A stretch of DNA of 64,000 nt from Paulinella micropora (GCA_009731375.1 BJOX01000283.1:262834-326833), one strand, 5' to 3'. Numbered from the stretch's first letter, positions 19,172 through 30,119 are shown. The notes: generated by a model from the letters alone, not told the origin. Numbers and translations: made by a program.

Positions 19172-19291
19172 GCATTTTATTGATAACTTAATACAATAGG
19201 TCAATTGTAAAAAGTATTACTTATTCAATGAAATATTTTCTACCATTGACCTTAGTTTTTGTTTAATTAAGTTTTTTGTCAAGGAAATTGA

Positions 19292-19778
19292 TCATGCCAT
19301 TTTCGCTGGAATGATCTTTGCGACTTGATCAAGTTTGTTTGCGAGAACAGATTGAATGTTGCTCAAGCTCGGAGAAAAAAAAGTGGAATTATCTTTTAGA
19401 TAAACGACCCACACAAGATCATTCGTGCGGATGGCAGTTATAGTAGTTTTCAACCCCAATGCTCTGATAGCTGTGCTTCCATCTACTTGCACATAAGAAA
19501 TCACAAGTTTTTTTTCCTCTCCACTAATGAAGTAATTATTTTCCGACATAGTAGGCGTTCCTTTTTTTCTTTTGTTCTTTCCATCTGCGCCCCCCGTGTT
19601 CATCAAGGCCATTCCTGCTGTGATTTCATTAAACATATCAACTTTTTTTTCCTCAGCAACAGGCGCAGCAGGCTCCTAAAAAAACAAACATCAATGCAAT
19701 AACAACATCAACAAAGAAAAGAGATTGTATTACCTGCGGAGCTGGTGCTGGTTCTTCCGCTTTCTTCTTGGGAGGCAT
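19292..19778 (-). CDS. Small spliced gene of unknown function (two exons)
   Basis: The open frame at 19636-19292 becomes longer if a 58-nt intron (19733-19676; donor CAG/GTAATA, acceptor TTTTTTTAG) is removed. Exon 1 (19778-19734) then encodes MPPKKKAEEPAPAPQ and exon 2 (19675-19292) continues EPAAPVAEEKK and about 115 further residues to the stop. The protein is about 142 aa with a basic, Pro/Ala-rich start and a compact beta-rich body (KKLVISYVQVDGST). It is not recognised. Canonical borders and an in-frame join support real splicing. It may be a host gene next to the insertion or a viral gene with an intron. Confidence 0.5.
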
Positions 19779-19945
19779 CACCTACACAAACACACATAGA
19801 GGGACAAATATGTGTGTTTATGTAGGGGTAGTTTAATGTCTTGCCCAGGACTTTATATAAAATTATGCTTTTGAAAATATAACCTACAGCAATAGCTATA
19901 AGCATTTCTTTTTGAAAATATTGCCCTCATATAAATAATATTCAA

Positions 19946-20434
19946 CTATCCCCTACAAGCCCTATTCATATTTCTATCACCATACCCTACGTCTAACCCT
20001 ATTTCATCTAATCTCTTCATCATCATGCATGCTTCCGTAAATGTCGTTCCTCTTTCAATCATTTTCTCCATCTTAACTAACTCCTCTGCCTCTATCATCC
20101 CTCTATTCTGCTTCTTCCAATGCTTCATCAATTTTATTTCATTCTCAATCTTTCTTCTCTTCATCTTCTTTCGTCTATCCTCCATCAAGTCTTCTTCTAT
20201 CTCTTCTCTCTCCTTCTCTCTTTCTTCTATCGTCTCTTTCAACGCATCTCGCCTCTCCTTCTTATTCATCAACTCTTTCTTCATATTCTCAATTATCGCT
20301 TCGTCTTTTTCAATCTCTTTATCTGCCTTTATTTTCAATTCATTTAACTTGCTTAAACTATATCTATTTATTTCAAACTGTTCTTTCCACATATATTTAT
20401 CTTTAACATTATTTGGGATAAGATTTAATGACAT
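19946..20434 (-). CDS. Coiled-coil hypothetical protein
   Basis: Start chosen at ATG 20434 (MSLNLIPNN). An ATG 11 codons upstream adds a Tyr-rich leader inside an AT repeat. About 162 residues, most of them one long charged coiled coil rich in Glu, Lys and Met, then a short end GLDVGYGDRNMNRACRG. Proteins of this kind occur in Polinton-like viruses but are too simple to assign. The start faces the small plus-strand ORF at 20455 across a 20-bp AT-only spacer, so the spacer may be a divergent promoter. Confidence 0.5.
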   Translation of the reverse strand: MSLNLIPNNVKDKYMWKEQFEINRYSLSKLNELKIKADKEIEKDEAIIENMKKELMNKKERRDALKETIEEREKEREEIEEDLMEDRRKKMKRRKIENEIKLMKHWKKQNRGMIEAEELVKMEKMIERGTTFTEACMMMKRLDEIGLDVGYGDRNMNRACRG

Positions 20435-20454
20435 AATATAATATAATATATAAT

Positions 20455-20562
20455 ATGGATGAGGCACTTATTGCTCGCAAAAAAAGAACGACGACGCAAA
20501 AGAGCAAAACGATGCGTCGCACGAAACGAACGACACGTCGCATTGAAGTTTTGGCTGATTAA
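20455..20562 (+). CDS. Possible 35-aa basic peptide
   Basis: ATG 20455 opens 35 codons: an acidic start (MDEALIA), then a strongly basic Lys/Arg/Thr region with two Arg-Arg pairs and a short acidic end. It diverges from the coiled-coil gene across an AT-rich spacer. Small basic proteins condense DNA in adenovirus-like virions, but the ORF is short enough to be chance. Confidence 0.3.
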   Translation: MDEALIARKKRTTTQKSKTMRRTKRTTRRIEVLAD

Positions 20563-20940
20563 TTATATTTCATTTTTCTATCTAACAGCAACTTCAACAA
20601 AAAAGAAAAGAAAAAACCGCAAAACCCGTTATATATTTTTTTTCGCAAATTGACAGCTGTGACTGCGCAAAATATTCTCGAGGCTATGTGATATCATTTT
20701 TATGATTTTTTAACCTTGTGTTTCCACTTTTTCCCATTCGTTGCCATTTTGTCCCGTCCGGGCCGGCCGGTGTGTGTCTCTGGTGGCGGGGGGTGTGTAT
20801 TGAAAAACTGTCTTGTAGTGCGACCCTATACTACTGTAGGTAGGTAGGTAGGTAGGTAGGTAGGTATTACTGTTAAAAGTGTAAACTTTGCTCACTGTTG
20901 CCAATTTTGAACTCTTATTAGCCAGTGATATGGCGTGAAA
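20563..20940. other. Junction between viral element and retroelement
   Basis: No gene seen. The stretch holds AT-rich DNA, a GC-rich patch with the palindrome GGCCGGCC (near 20762) and a short GTAG microsatellite (20836-20865). The right boundary of the viral element should lie here or shortly before. No inverted repeat matching the left side of the window was found. Confidence 0.5.
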
Positions 20941-21143
20941 AAGCGTCATTTCACGAATATCAGTGGGTGGGCCGTAAGGAAGACTGAAAAGTGAACGCTG
21001 CAGTGTTAATTACGATAATAAATTAAGCGGAAACAATAATAAATAGTTCCCGCTCCAAAATTTTTAAACATTACAAAGACAACCCCTTTACCCTCAGATT
21101 TGATTTTTCGCTCTAGCACAAAAGTGCTTAGAGCAAATTTTAC
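20941..21143 (+). repeat. Split direct repeat A1
   Basis: Begins AAGCGTCATTTCAC and ends AGAGCAAATTTTAC, 28 nt before the first ATG. It matches A2 (26980-27174) almost throughout. It has an extra 7 or so bases at the hairpin region (AGCGG...CCGCT). Confidence 0.8.
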
Positions 21144-21171
21144 TGTTGTTTTTTGAATTTGGGAAATCGAG

Positions 21172-22424
21172 ATGTCAGCTGCAGCTGGACAAAGGACCCC
21201 AAGGCCTACTAGGAAGCGCAGATCTCAACAGGGTGATGACGACAAAAAGACAAGCGCAGCCAGCAGCAGCAGCGGCAACAACGGAGGCGGCCCTGCATTT
21301 GGTGGGGGAAACGTGACTACTTCAACTACTTTTGCTGCTACATCGAGTACTGCCGGCCACTGGGCTTCCCGCGACTGGCTCGAGCGGTGCTGGAGCGTGG
21401 AAGCACTGGTAACACCCCACCATCTGCATCTGCTTCACCACTCAACCCTGTCAACCTATTTGGAGCACCATCGCTACACCAGCAGCAGACCGTGATAGGG
21501 CAAGGTACGACGACGACTACGACGACGGCTGCCACTATTCCACCTCGCGATCGCACCTACACCAGCTGCCACCACTCCACTGGGCTGGACGCAAGTACGA
21601 TGGCAAGCATTGGAAATATGCTGCGCAACGCACTTAGGGAGGCGACGCGGGCGGTCACTGGTGACTTCGTGAGGCTGACTGCCAAGGTGCAGGGGATGAT
21701 CCAAGCTACCAAGCAGGAATCGAGCCAGCGCGACTCGAAGCTGATCGACAAGCCATCACACCGCCGTTACTTCGTCGTGGCGAAGATAATTTTGCAGATT
21801 CTGGAGAGCAACGGCTATGTGCGAAACAACGAGAAGTTGGCGGACGCTATCTCTATGGCGAACGCGCTTGCCACACTGGCTATGGATATGGGTGGCCCAA
21901 ACTCAATACAGGTGGAAGACGCCGAGGCCAAGATGCTACTGGTGGGTAAAAAGCTAGTGATTGCGGACGAAGTGGCCCCGTACCTGGAGCAGATTCGCCC
22001 TACTACGACCAACTCGAGGGCGACCGACCCGCGTATACGTGGTGGACGTCAGAACCGTGGGGCATGCCATATCTGCGGATCCAACCAGCACTGGGCGAGA
22101 AGCTGCCCTCAGGGTTGGTACGGCGCGAACACTGCGCAAGGGCAGAACCAGCAGCAGCATGATCAACAGCAGCAACCGCTGGCGTGGCAAAATGTCCCCG
22201 GTTTCATGCCTCCGCAGCAAGGAGCAGCACCAGGGCCGCAAATCCAGTACGTGGCCCAACCTACACAAGGCATCATCACGCTTGCGCCCGCCATGCAGAC
22301 CGCATACACCGCACAGCCCGCACGTACAGCCGTCATTTGCACTCACTGCAACAAACGCGGCCACACCGCCGAGCACTGCTGGACTTTGAATCCGAGCCTG
22401 CGCCCACAGCGTTCTAGCAACTGA
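21172..22424 (+). pseudogene. Gag-like ORF1 with two zinc knuckles, frameshifted
   Basis: ATG 21172 opens a frame of Ser/Gly/Thr-rich sequence that stays plausible to about 21390 and then becomes His-rich and stops at 21495. An overlapping frame is open from before 21387 to the stop at 22424 and carries the rest: a Pro/Ser linker, a helical domain (about 21600-21990) and two CCHC zinc knuckles, CHICGSNQHWARSC and CTHCNKRGHTAEHC, separated by a Gln-rich spacer. It corresponds to the Gag-like ORF1 of DIRS elements, which binds the RNA. A one-base change near 21390 explains the two frames. Confidence 0.65.
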
Positions 22425-22781
22425 GCTGTTACAGCCAATCGAAAGTAAAATTGTCAGACGACGCTTCACGCGCATGACCGGCACTACACAGCGCAACACG
22501 CGCATGACTCACATCACGCTGTCACTGACTTAGGCTCGTTTTGTTATATCATTAAATAGATTTTATTTATTTCATTTGTTTATTTTATTATTATTATTAT
22601 TTTCATTTTTTCTTTCTCAAATTTGGTTCGGCAACACGCCCCGGTATTTTACTAGGTTCCCTTAAAGATTGTACTTGTCACACTGCATCACGCCCCGATA
22701 GAATTAATACTATTGCGTCCGGCAAACGCTTCTATTTTCATACTTCATCGCGTGATTTATTAATAGTACTGATTCGCGATC
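22425..22781. other. Spacer between ORF1 and ORF2 of the retroelement
   Basis: No coding potential. It contains an AT-rich patch with an ATT run (about 22555-22610) and a GC-mixed part. It may hold an internal promoter or splice signals for ORF2, but none is recognisable. Confidence 0.4.
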
Positions 22782-22889
22782 TTGCTGTGTTATGATAGAC
22801 CGCAACGGGTCCTCTTGCAAGGAAAGATTTCTGACTTCCTCCCTCACAAGGCACCGAAGTCCAAAGTATTTAAAGACTACTCTCAGGAC

Positions 22890-24908
22890 ATGGTGTGTGT
22901 ATGGTGCAAGAAGATTGGTCATCTGGCATATTTTTGCCCATCAAGGCAGACAGTGCCGACACCAGCGGAGGAGGTATCATACGTATCCTGGCTTCTGACA
23001 ACACCACAAGTAGCTGTCGAACAGTATAGCTCGGGCTCGTTAGAGGAGGTCAAGCAGAAGATCTTGACGATGGGTGAGACATACAATAGAGGCAACCCGT
23101 GGGCAGACTCAAAGGAACCGGCACATGCAGTCAAGGCAAGGCTTGGGTTCTGGAAGGCAATAGGGGCGGACGCAGTGGTGCTATCATGGCTCGCATATGG
23201 TGTAGAACTCAGATTTGAGCGTGAGCCTCCAGCGACCGATTTTATGAACCACCCAAGTTACTTCGAGAACATTGCATTCGTCGACGACCAAATTGACGAC
23301 ATGCTTACCCGTGGAGACGCGGTAGAAGTGAAGAGGGAGGAATGCATCATGATCGAGCCTCTCCAAGTGCTGGCTGACCCAGCGGGAGTCAAGAAGACGA
23401 AGCTGTGCACTGACAAACGGTTCAGTAATTCCTTCCAAGCCAAGGCTCCTTTCACAATGGAGACGCTGGAAAAGGACATTCAGATGGTACTCGACGGAGA
23501 CAGCGGCACAAAGATGTTCGTGGTGGATCTGCAACGCGCGTTTTATTCCATTCCGCTTGCTAGGAAAAGTACACCATACTCTGCCTTCAGACACAGGAGC
23601 AAAACCTATCAGAACAAGACGCTACTATATGGGTTCTGTTCTGCGCCGTTTTGGTTTGGGAAGATCATGAGGGTCGTCGTGAAGCTGATAAGGACCTTGA
23701 ACTTGCCATCCATGCAATATGCAGACGACTTCCTATTCGCTGTCAAATTCCTACGCACCAACGATGGCATACCTACGTTCATCAAGACGCTGTTTGCCTA
23801 CCTTGGTCTTCCCACTTCCGAGAAGACGCAGTGGGAACCCTTGGACGAGGTACAATACTTGGGATACGTCATCAACAGCAAGGACTTGTGGATGGGAGTG
23901 CCGAACGACAAGAGGGAAAGACTACTCAAGTCTATCCTCCAGCTCCTGGACGTGCATTCCGCACAAGGGGCTTCGGTCCAGCAACTGCACTCAACTGCAT
24001 CTTCGTTGATCAGTCTCAAGCTGGCGCTCTCCAACGCACAGCTGATGACTCGAGAAATGATGGTGACTGTCAACGCAGCCAACAGAATCGATAGGAGAAG
24101 CGTCACTACACAGAGCGGGTCAGAACTAAGCCAAGAACTGCAGTACTGGCTTCCCATCCTGAGGGATCCGGCCAAATGCAGACGTGCAATATTTCAACCT
24201 CGACAGGACGTCGAGTTGAGGGTGGATGCAGGCGAGTTCGCGGTCGGGGGCCATGTGCTTGAAGAAGACGTAACAATCCCTCTACCATCTGAATTGATCG
24301 GTAATTCGTCGACGGAACGAGAGCTCTGGGCTGCGACTGTGATACATCTCCATTTCAGATCCATCCTTCAGAATCGTAATACAGTCCTCACTGTGTTCGA
24401 CTCAGCTAACGCAGTCATAGACCTGCAAAAAGGTGGGTCCAAGCGACCACACCTCACACGTCTCTGCAAGATGGTGGACGACGTATATACAGGACAGCTC
24501 AACATACGAAACAAACTTTGGGGCTGGGTCGAGAGAGCTAACAACACGAGGGCAGACAGAAACTCCAAGGCGCTGACCGCAGGCTTGACAAACCTGACTG
24601 TCCATCCAGATGTCATGGGAAGGCTTATCATACGTTGGCGCCTAGAGGGCCGCGATGTTTGGGCACCAAATTTCGGACAAATAGGGCAGTCAGTCCTTCT
24701 TGCCATGAAATCCCGCAAAAGGGTTGCATTTGTCCTTCCGCATTGGCCAGCCAGACCTTGGTGGCCACAGATTCTAGAACATGCAAGAGATTCATTTAGT
24801 CTGCCACCCGCATCATACACTCTAGCTCCAACGTGGCACAAACACCCATATCACGTGCACAGACCATCATGGCACATGCTTGCAGTGCTGCTTGATTTTA
24901 CTTATTAA
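22890..24908 (+). CDS. Reverse transcriptase - RNase H polyprotein (ORF2)
   Basis: The frame is open from 22782, but the first ATG is at 22890 (MVCVWCKK), directly at a CCHC knuckle (CVWCKKIGHLAYFC). The frame upstream also looks coding, so an upstream splice or frame change may supply the start. The RT domain has the catalytic Asp in VVDLQRAFYSI and the YADDF box (about 23718-23732). RNase H follows, with acidic residues in RVDAGE, STERELWA, VFDSAN and RADRNSK. The C-terminal extension (FVLPHWPARPWWP) is typical of DIRS-order elements. It copies the element's RNA into DNA. Confidence 0.85.
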   Translation: MVCVWCKKIGHLAYFCPSRQTVPTPAEEVSYVSWLLTTPQVAVEQYSSGSLEEVKQKILTMGETYNRGNPWADSKEPAHAVKARLGFWKAIGADAVVLSWLAYGVELRFEREPPATDFMNHPSYFENIAFVDDQIDDMLTRGDAVEVKREECIMIEPLQVLADPAGVKKTKLCTDKRFSNSFQAKAPFTMETLEKDIQMVLDGDSGTKMFVVDLQRAFYSIPLARKSTPYSAFRHRSKTYQNKTLLYGFCSAPFWFGKIMRVVVKLIRTLNLPSMQYADDFLFAVKFLRTNDGIPTFIKTLFAYLGLPTSEKTQWEPLDEVQYLGYVINSKDLWMGVPNDKRERLLKSILQLLDVHSAQGASVQQLHSTASSLISLKLALSNAQLMTREMMVTVNAANRIDRRSVTTQSGSELSQELQYWLPILRDPAKCRRAIFQPRQDVELRVDAGEFAVGGHVLEEDVTIPLPSELIGNSSTERELWAATVIHLHFRSILQNRNTVLTVFDSANAVIDLQKGGSKRPHLTRLCKMVDDVYTGQLNIRNKLWGWVERANNTRADRNSKALTAGLTNLTVHPDVMGRLIIRWRLEGRDVWAPNFGQIGQSVLLAMKSRKRVAFVLPHWPARPWWPQILEHARDSFSLPPASYTLAPTWHKHPYHVHRPSWHMLAVLLDFTY

Positions 24909-24991
24909 AATAATTTTACGCCCTGCAGGGACAGCAATACTAGATGACGACGAGATAGCGATCTGGGCAAGCCAAGCGGGCCGGAACCACA

Positions 24992-25901
24992 ATGGAAACA
25001 TACAAAGCTTCCCTCCGGCAATTCCTCAAGTGGTGCGTGCAGCACGGGCGTATCTTCTTTCCTGCCTCAGACAAAAGGATTGCCCACTATTTGAAATATA
25101 TGTCGGAGAGTGGGTATGCACACAACAATCACTGGCCACCTGGCTGCAATTAAATCCCAATACTCACTGCACACTAGTAACGACCCGACCGAGAGTCTGC
25201 TAGTGCAATTGGCCAAACAGAGAGCGGTAGCAGAAGCTGTACCGGGGAGAGAGGGGAAATACCCCTTATTGAGGGACGACCTGCTCAAGATACTACAATT
25301 ACCATTGGTGACATGGAGGGACTGCAGAGATGCTACGTTAATATTACTGCAGTGGATCTCAATGGCGCGCGTCAGTAACATTGTAGCATTGAAGGTATCG
25401 GACATCATGTTCCACCATACCATCATCGGGAACAGCCCGTGCGAGTACATGGTACTCAGGTTCGAGAAATTGAAAAACGCGGAAGGCGAGAAGCTTGTCT
25501 TTATCGGCCAAGGGAACCAATCATTCTGCGCTGTCATGTGGGTCAGAGCATACCTCAAATACATAAAGGACACGTTCAAGGATTCATTCACCGACAGCTC
25601 TCCTCTTTTCTTCAAGCTATCTGGCAACGCATTGGGACATCTGAGTGCTTGTACCCCATCAAGTCTCTTGAAAAAGAAAGTTGCTGCAATTGGATTGGAT
25701 CCAGCGATATACGCATCCCATTCAAATAGAATCGGGTTCGCGACTGAAGCGGCTCGTTTGGGAATAAGAATCTACGCAATAAGAATGCAAGGACTGTGGT
25801 CAGACAAAAGTTCGTGCGTGTACAAATACCTGCGTGACATAAGCTTGGAAAGCAAGCTAACAATCACACGCTTCTTACAGACCGGCAACATAATCAACTA
25901 A
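24992..25901 (+). pseudogene. Tyrosine recombinase (ORF3), one frameshift
   Basis: ATG 24992 opens the N-terminal core-binding domain (METYKASLRQFLKWC). The frame shifts by one base near 25115 and the catalytic domain continues to the stop at 25901. The catalytic residues are Arg in ARVSN (about 25369), HSNR (about 25721), a Trp in GLWSDK and the nucleophile Tyr in CVYKYLR (about 25820), the R-H-x-x-R-Y order of the family. In DIRS elements this enzyme inserts a circular DNA copy. The frameshift lies in CA-rich sequence and may be real or an assembly error. Confidence 0.75.
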
Positions 25902-25925
25902 ATCGACCCTCTCTTACGCGAAAGC

Positions 25926-25969
25926 GGGGGGGGGGGGGGGGGGGGGGGGGGAAAAAAAANNNNNNNNNN
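25926..25969. other. Poly-G run and assembly gap
   Basis: A G run of about 26, then A8 and ten N (25960-25969). The true length here is unknown. The sequence on both sides belongs to the retroelement's 3' region. Confidence 0.8.
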
Positions 25970-26907
25970 GTACCAAGTGTCAACCATTGCAAAAGAAAGT
26001 CATATACAGTCCCCTACTTTTTAGTTAAATACGTTTTACAAACATAACAGAGACATGCACATGGGTCGATCATAGAAAAACGGGTGCTGCGTCGGTTCGA
26101 CACTATCAGTATGTCCTTACATCCATATCATAAGAGAATCAACACCAAAAACGTAGGTGCTGACAGCATTTTGAAAAAACATGCAATTGTTTGCAAGAAA
26201 ACGCTAAACATTACAACATAAATCGACAACTACATACTATTAATTATTATTCTTACTACAACAACTTACGATGGTAAGGACACTATGATACATGTAATCG
26301 ACTTCCAGCGACTTGACATCGGAGTTATTATCAATCACACGACAACGGCACACAAATCTGTGCATTTTGACATCAAGAAGGATACAAACCCAACCAGAAG
26401 AAGGAAATTAGAGAGCTACACTCACGTAGACATGCACACTGGCAAACAGACACAAAAGGAAAAAGAGACGAAACACAGAATATAGGCTCATAGCAGATAG
26501 CGATACGACAGAGACGGAGACACACAATTGTTGTGGAGGCGGAGGTCGGTATGGATCTGGTGGCTCTGCAAAAGAGGACAGCCCCCCCCCTCCGCTATGC
26601 GGACCTACAGCATACATGCAGTGACTGTGGTAACAAGGTCGCACTGGAAAGAACAGCGATACTGCTGGCGAAGCAGTCGTTCGACCACATAAACACTCCC
26701 ATAAAGGAAAGTTATGCAAGATGCACAAAAAATCATAAGTCAGCAGACCGCCGTTACGTTTGCAAAACCGCCGTTACGTTGAGATCGCCTATATGCTGTA
26801 AAGTACTTCCTTTTTGCCAAATGATTGTGGTATGATTCGGGAAAGATAAGGCAATCAGACTGGGAAGGTCGGAAAAATTTGGCATTTGCAGTCAGAGGTC
26901 TTTACTG
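25970..26907. other. 3' non-coding part of the retroelement
   Basis: About 940 bp between recombinase and B1. No ORF with recognisable content. Two short direct repeats of ACCGCCGTTACGTT occur at about 26748 and 26767. Otherwise nothing notable. Confidence 0.5.
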
Positions 26908-26981
26908 GACCTAGGAGAGAGGGGAGAAGCTCGTGTTGTGTGTGCTGTGAAATGAGGTTTTTGCCAGCTTGCGCAGCAAAA
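26908..26981 (+). repeat. Split direct repeat B1
   Basis: GACCTAGGAGAGAGGGGAG at its start to GCGCAGCAAAA at its end. Matches B2 (27412-27486) with three substitutions. It abuts A2 directly. Confidence 0.8.
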
Positions 26982-27174
26982 GCGTCCTTTCACAAATATC
27001 AGTGGGTGGGCCGTAAGGGAGACTGAAAAGTGGACGCTGCAGTGTTAATTACGGTAATAAATTAAGCGGGAACTATTGTTCCCGCTCCAAAATTTTAAAC
27101 ATTACAAAGACAACCCCTTCACCCTCAGATTTGATTTTTCGCTCTAGCACAAAAGTGCTTAGAGCAAATTTTAC
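26980..27174 (+). repeat. Split direct repeat A2
   Basis: Second copy of A1. It contains a perfect hairpin, AGCGGGAAC - TATT - GTTCCCGCT (about 27065-27086), which is less regular in A1. Confidence 0.8.
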
Positions 27175-27411
27175 GGTTTTTTTATAGTAATTCCACCCAC
27201 CCACCCATCTTTTGTATGTCTTTTCGCTTGGGTGGTGGTGGTGAGAAAAGGGTGGAAAGCAAAACACACACACACACACACATTACACCACACACATATA
27301 CATCATTATAGCATAATCACGCCTCATGCCTACCATCTTCAAGCATATTCATGCACATCATCATACATATAACGACATGCACCACCTAGGTCTTCTGTTT
27401 TTAAAAACAAA
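27175..27411. other. Spacer between A2 and B2 with CA repeat and hairpin
   Basis: Contains CCCACC repeats, a CA run (27263-27282) and an inverted repeat from CCTAGGTCTT (about 27385) to AAGACCTAGG (about 27420) centred on T5A5. In textbook Ngaro elements A2 and B2 adjoin, so this 237-bp spacer is unusual. Confidence 0.55.
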
Positions 27412-27486
27412 GACCTAGGAGAGAGGGGAGAAGCTCATGTTGTATGTGCTGTGAAATGAGGTTTTTGCCAGCTTGCGCAGCAAAAA
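27412..27486 (+). repeat. Split direct repeat B2, right end of the retroelement
   Basis: Second copy of B1, ending GCGCAGCAAAA. Similarity stops just after, marking the likely right end of the element. Confidence 0.75.
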
Positions 27487-28421
27487 AGTCAGTGGAAAGG
27501 GGTGTTAAGCATTGAACTGTGAGTAGAAAGTAGGGCTGGGAAAGGGGAATGAACGCTGGGATTTTTGAGTATGATTGATGCGCTTGCATTTCTGCTTGTG
27601 TGTTTCCTTGCTGTGTGCCTCGTGTAAAAGTTGTGAACTCTGGAACGCAAAGTGATTGTGAGAATCCTGTTGTGGAAAAAGGCAAGCCAGAAACGAGCAA
27701 GCAGAGGAAGCCATGCGCACAGAGTTAGAGCTTAGATCATAGGAGAACGAGAGCATAGTACGTTGTGTTTGAAGAGAGACTGTGTGAGGTGAGGGGAGGC
27801 TAGTTTAGATACTGTCTTGTAGGGACTATCTGCTGCACACTGAGGTCTTTCTTGGGGTGGCTCGTGTCCACACAAGTTAACCATAATGAAATAAGAATGT
27901 TGGTTCTCTTGGTTAGCTTGTTTCCAGCAACTGGTGGGAAATAGTAGTCAGCTATTGCAACGTAGCCAGGCATGTTTTGTGTTCATACATAATTCAGTGC
28001 AGGCCAGCTACCATTTCCTGGCATGGTCGAAAAGATGTATGTACCCCTAGCTTAGTGATTTATCATATGAAACGCCTGACACATTGTATTTGTGCAGACA
28101 ACCATGCATGTATCATAAAATTGCACTTGGTGTTTCCTTCAATTGTTGTTGTGTGCATGAACCAGCTTGTCGGTGCAATCTACACCCAAACAAATCCATG
28201 AACTGTTGTGCATACCTTTTTAAACATGTGATAGATGCAGCAGGTGCATGCACCAGTCAAATTAGTGCGATATTAATGAATGTATGTATTAAGATTTAGC
28301 AGGTTTGTGTGTGTTTTCACATTTACTTCATATTTTCCTGCATTCCGGAGTGAAAACACAGTACCATGCAATACCCAATAGTCACAACCACTTGTTTCAT
28401 TGTGTGAAAGATACTCTTTAA
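27487..28421. other. Non-coding flank
   Basis: About 930 bp of mixed-composition DNA with no convincing ORF, splice-bounded exon or repeat. Nothing recognised. Confidence 0.5.
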
Positions 28422-30022
28422 TCACAACAAGTGTGCAACGCACGTCTTCTCGTGTTCACTCATGAGGCCCTTACGCGAGCAAGACACACATCCACGCTTT
28501 CGGATCATCTCTTTCTGGTGCCTGCTTTTCTTGCTTGGAGGCTGCAGCTTTCTTCTTCTTCTTTTGTGTGCTTTTCTCTTTCTTGGTGGGTTGTCTGCTG
28601 CTTTCTTTTTATTGCTGGGAACACAAAACTGGCATTGCTTCCATGTTATTTTCTTGAACGTGCTGCAGCCTTCCTTCTCACAATCATCCCACCACACTCC
28701 ACAAACAAAGCATTGATAGTCATTCCAGTTTACAGTCCCGCTTCTTTTCTCGCCTGGGCTGACTAGTGAGCTCGCTCGTGCTTCTCTTTAAACTCTTTCA
28801 AATCTTTCTCCTCCTGCTGCTTCTTCTGCTTCCTTTCCTCTTTTTCTTTCTTCTCTTTCTCTGCCTTGGCCTTTGCCTCTTCGATTCTTTTCTTACTGTC
28901 TTCCTGATCCTTCTCAAAGGCCTCGCTCGTATATATCATCGCTCGCTGATTCCACACTTTCATCTCATCCCTGTTGACCATGTTAGGTTGTTTTTCACGT
29001 TTTTGAGAGAGCTCGGTCGTGGGAATCTGAAGTTCGTCCATCTGCTGCTCGGTAAGCTTGCATATCTCACTGCACCCACACACAGACAGACAACACACAA
29101 GACTCAGATATATGCAAACTGATTACTTATTTTCACTTATAGTTATGTTGTTGTTGTTGTTGTTGTTGCTCTCTCTCTCTCTGTCTCTCTCTCTCTCTCC
29201 TCCTCCTCCTCCTCCTCGTCCCCTCCTTTCTCTCTATCACCTGAGAGGATAATCAAGTGCAGCGTTGACGATACGATCAGCTCCGTCTTGTGTCAGCCTT
29301 TTGAATGCGGGAATTTGCGATAGTATCTTTCGGACGTCCGGGCATAGTGTGTTGGTTTCGATGTCGTTCTTGCCAACCAAGCCCCAGTCAAGAAAACCTG
29401 CCTTGACTACAGTTTTGCGCAAGCAATGCGGAAGCCATGAATGTATGACCAGCACAGCTTTTTTGACACGAGACCAAAAATCAGTTGAGAATTTCACGCT
29501 CTTGTGCTCCTGCTTTGCAGCCTTTATTCTCTGCTCTAATGTTTGCATGACTCTTGCGTCCACATGGTCTTCATACCTACATATGAATCATCTACCATTT
29601 TATCGAAGAATGTGTTTTTTTTTTCTACCAGTCTTGTTGGCTTGATTGCTTCAGAAGCTTGTGCGACTGGTTTTTGTCGTTGGACTGATAGAGCAGGGAG
29701 AGACCAGCAGGAAGCTTCATTGCATGGGTATACGCTGCCTTGGATTAGCGACATTCTTTTTGTCGCTCCACACCTTCGTTTGCTCTATTTCACCGTCACC
29801 CATCAGAAAGCATCTTTCATCAAGATTTGATCGTGGGTCCTTGGAGTTAAACCTAAGAAAGCGCAATACGTGTTTACCTAAGCTTCCAAATAATCTACAG
29901 TACCTGTTGCCTTGTAAGCTTTTCCTTCGTTTCTCAAACTCAGGAAGGATAATCTTCTCAAGTATTGTTTGATGCAAAACCTCGTTGTCTTTCCCATGCA
30001 CTGACCTACGAAGTAATGATCA

Positions 30023-30062
<40 letters not shown>

Positions 30063-30063
30063 T

Positions 30064-30119
<56 letters not shown>

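Larger units (their letters stand above)
20941..27486 (+). mobile_element. Ngaro/PAT-type DIRS retrotransposon with split direct repeats
   Basis: The layout is A1 (20941-21143), gag-like ORF, RT/RNase H ORF, tyrosine recombinase ORF, B1 (26908-26981), A2 (26980-27174), spacer, B2 (27412-27486). A1 and A2 share about 195-203 bp and B1 and B2 about 74 bp. This split direct repeat order is diagnostic of Ngaro and PAT elements, which integrate by a tyrosine recombinase rather than an integrase. A poly-G run and a 10-N gap (25960-25969) interrupt the 3' part. Frameshifts in the gag and recombinase reading frames indicate a defective copy, or sequence error. Codon use and GC content differ clearly from the AT-rich viral element to the left. 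Confidence 0.8.

Noticed and set aside
1-20700. Polinton terminal inverted repeats
   Set aside because: I compared the first 480 bp with the reverse complement of 19.2-20.7 kb by eye and saw no match. The left end is probably outside the window.
26408-26835. ORFs in the 3' part of the retroelement
   Set aside because: Short, overlapping on opposite strands and without recognisable content.
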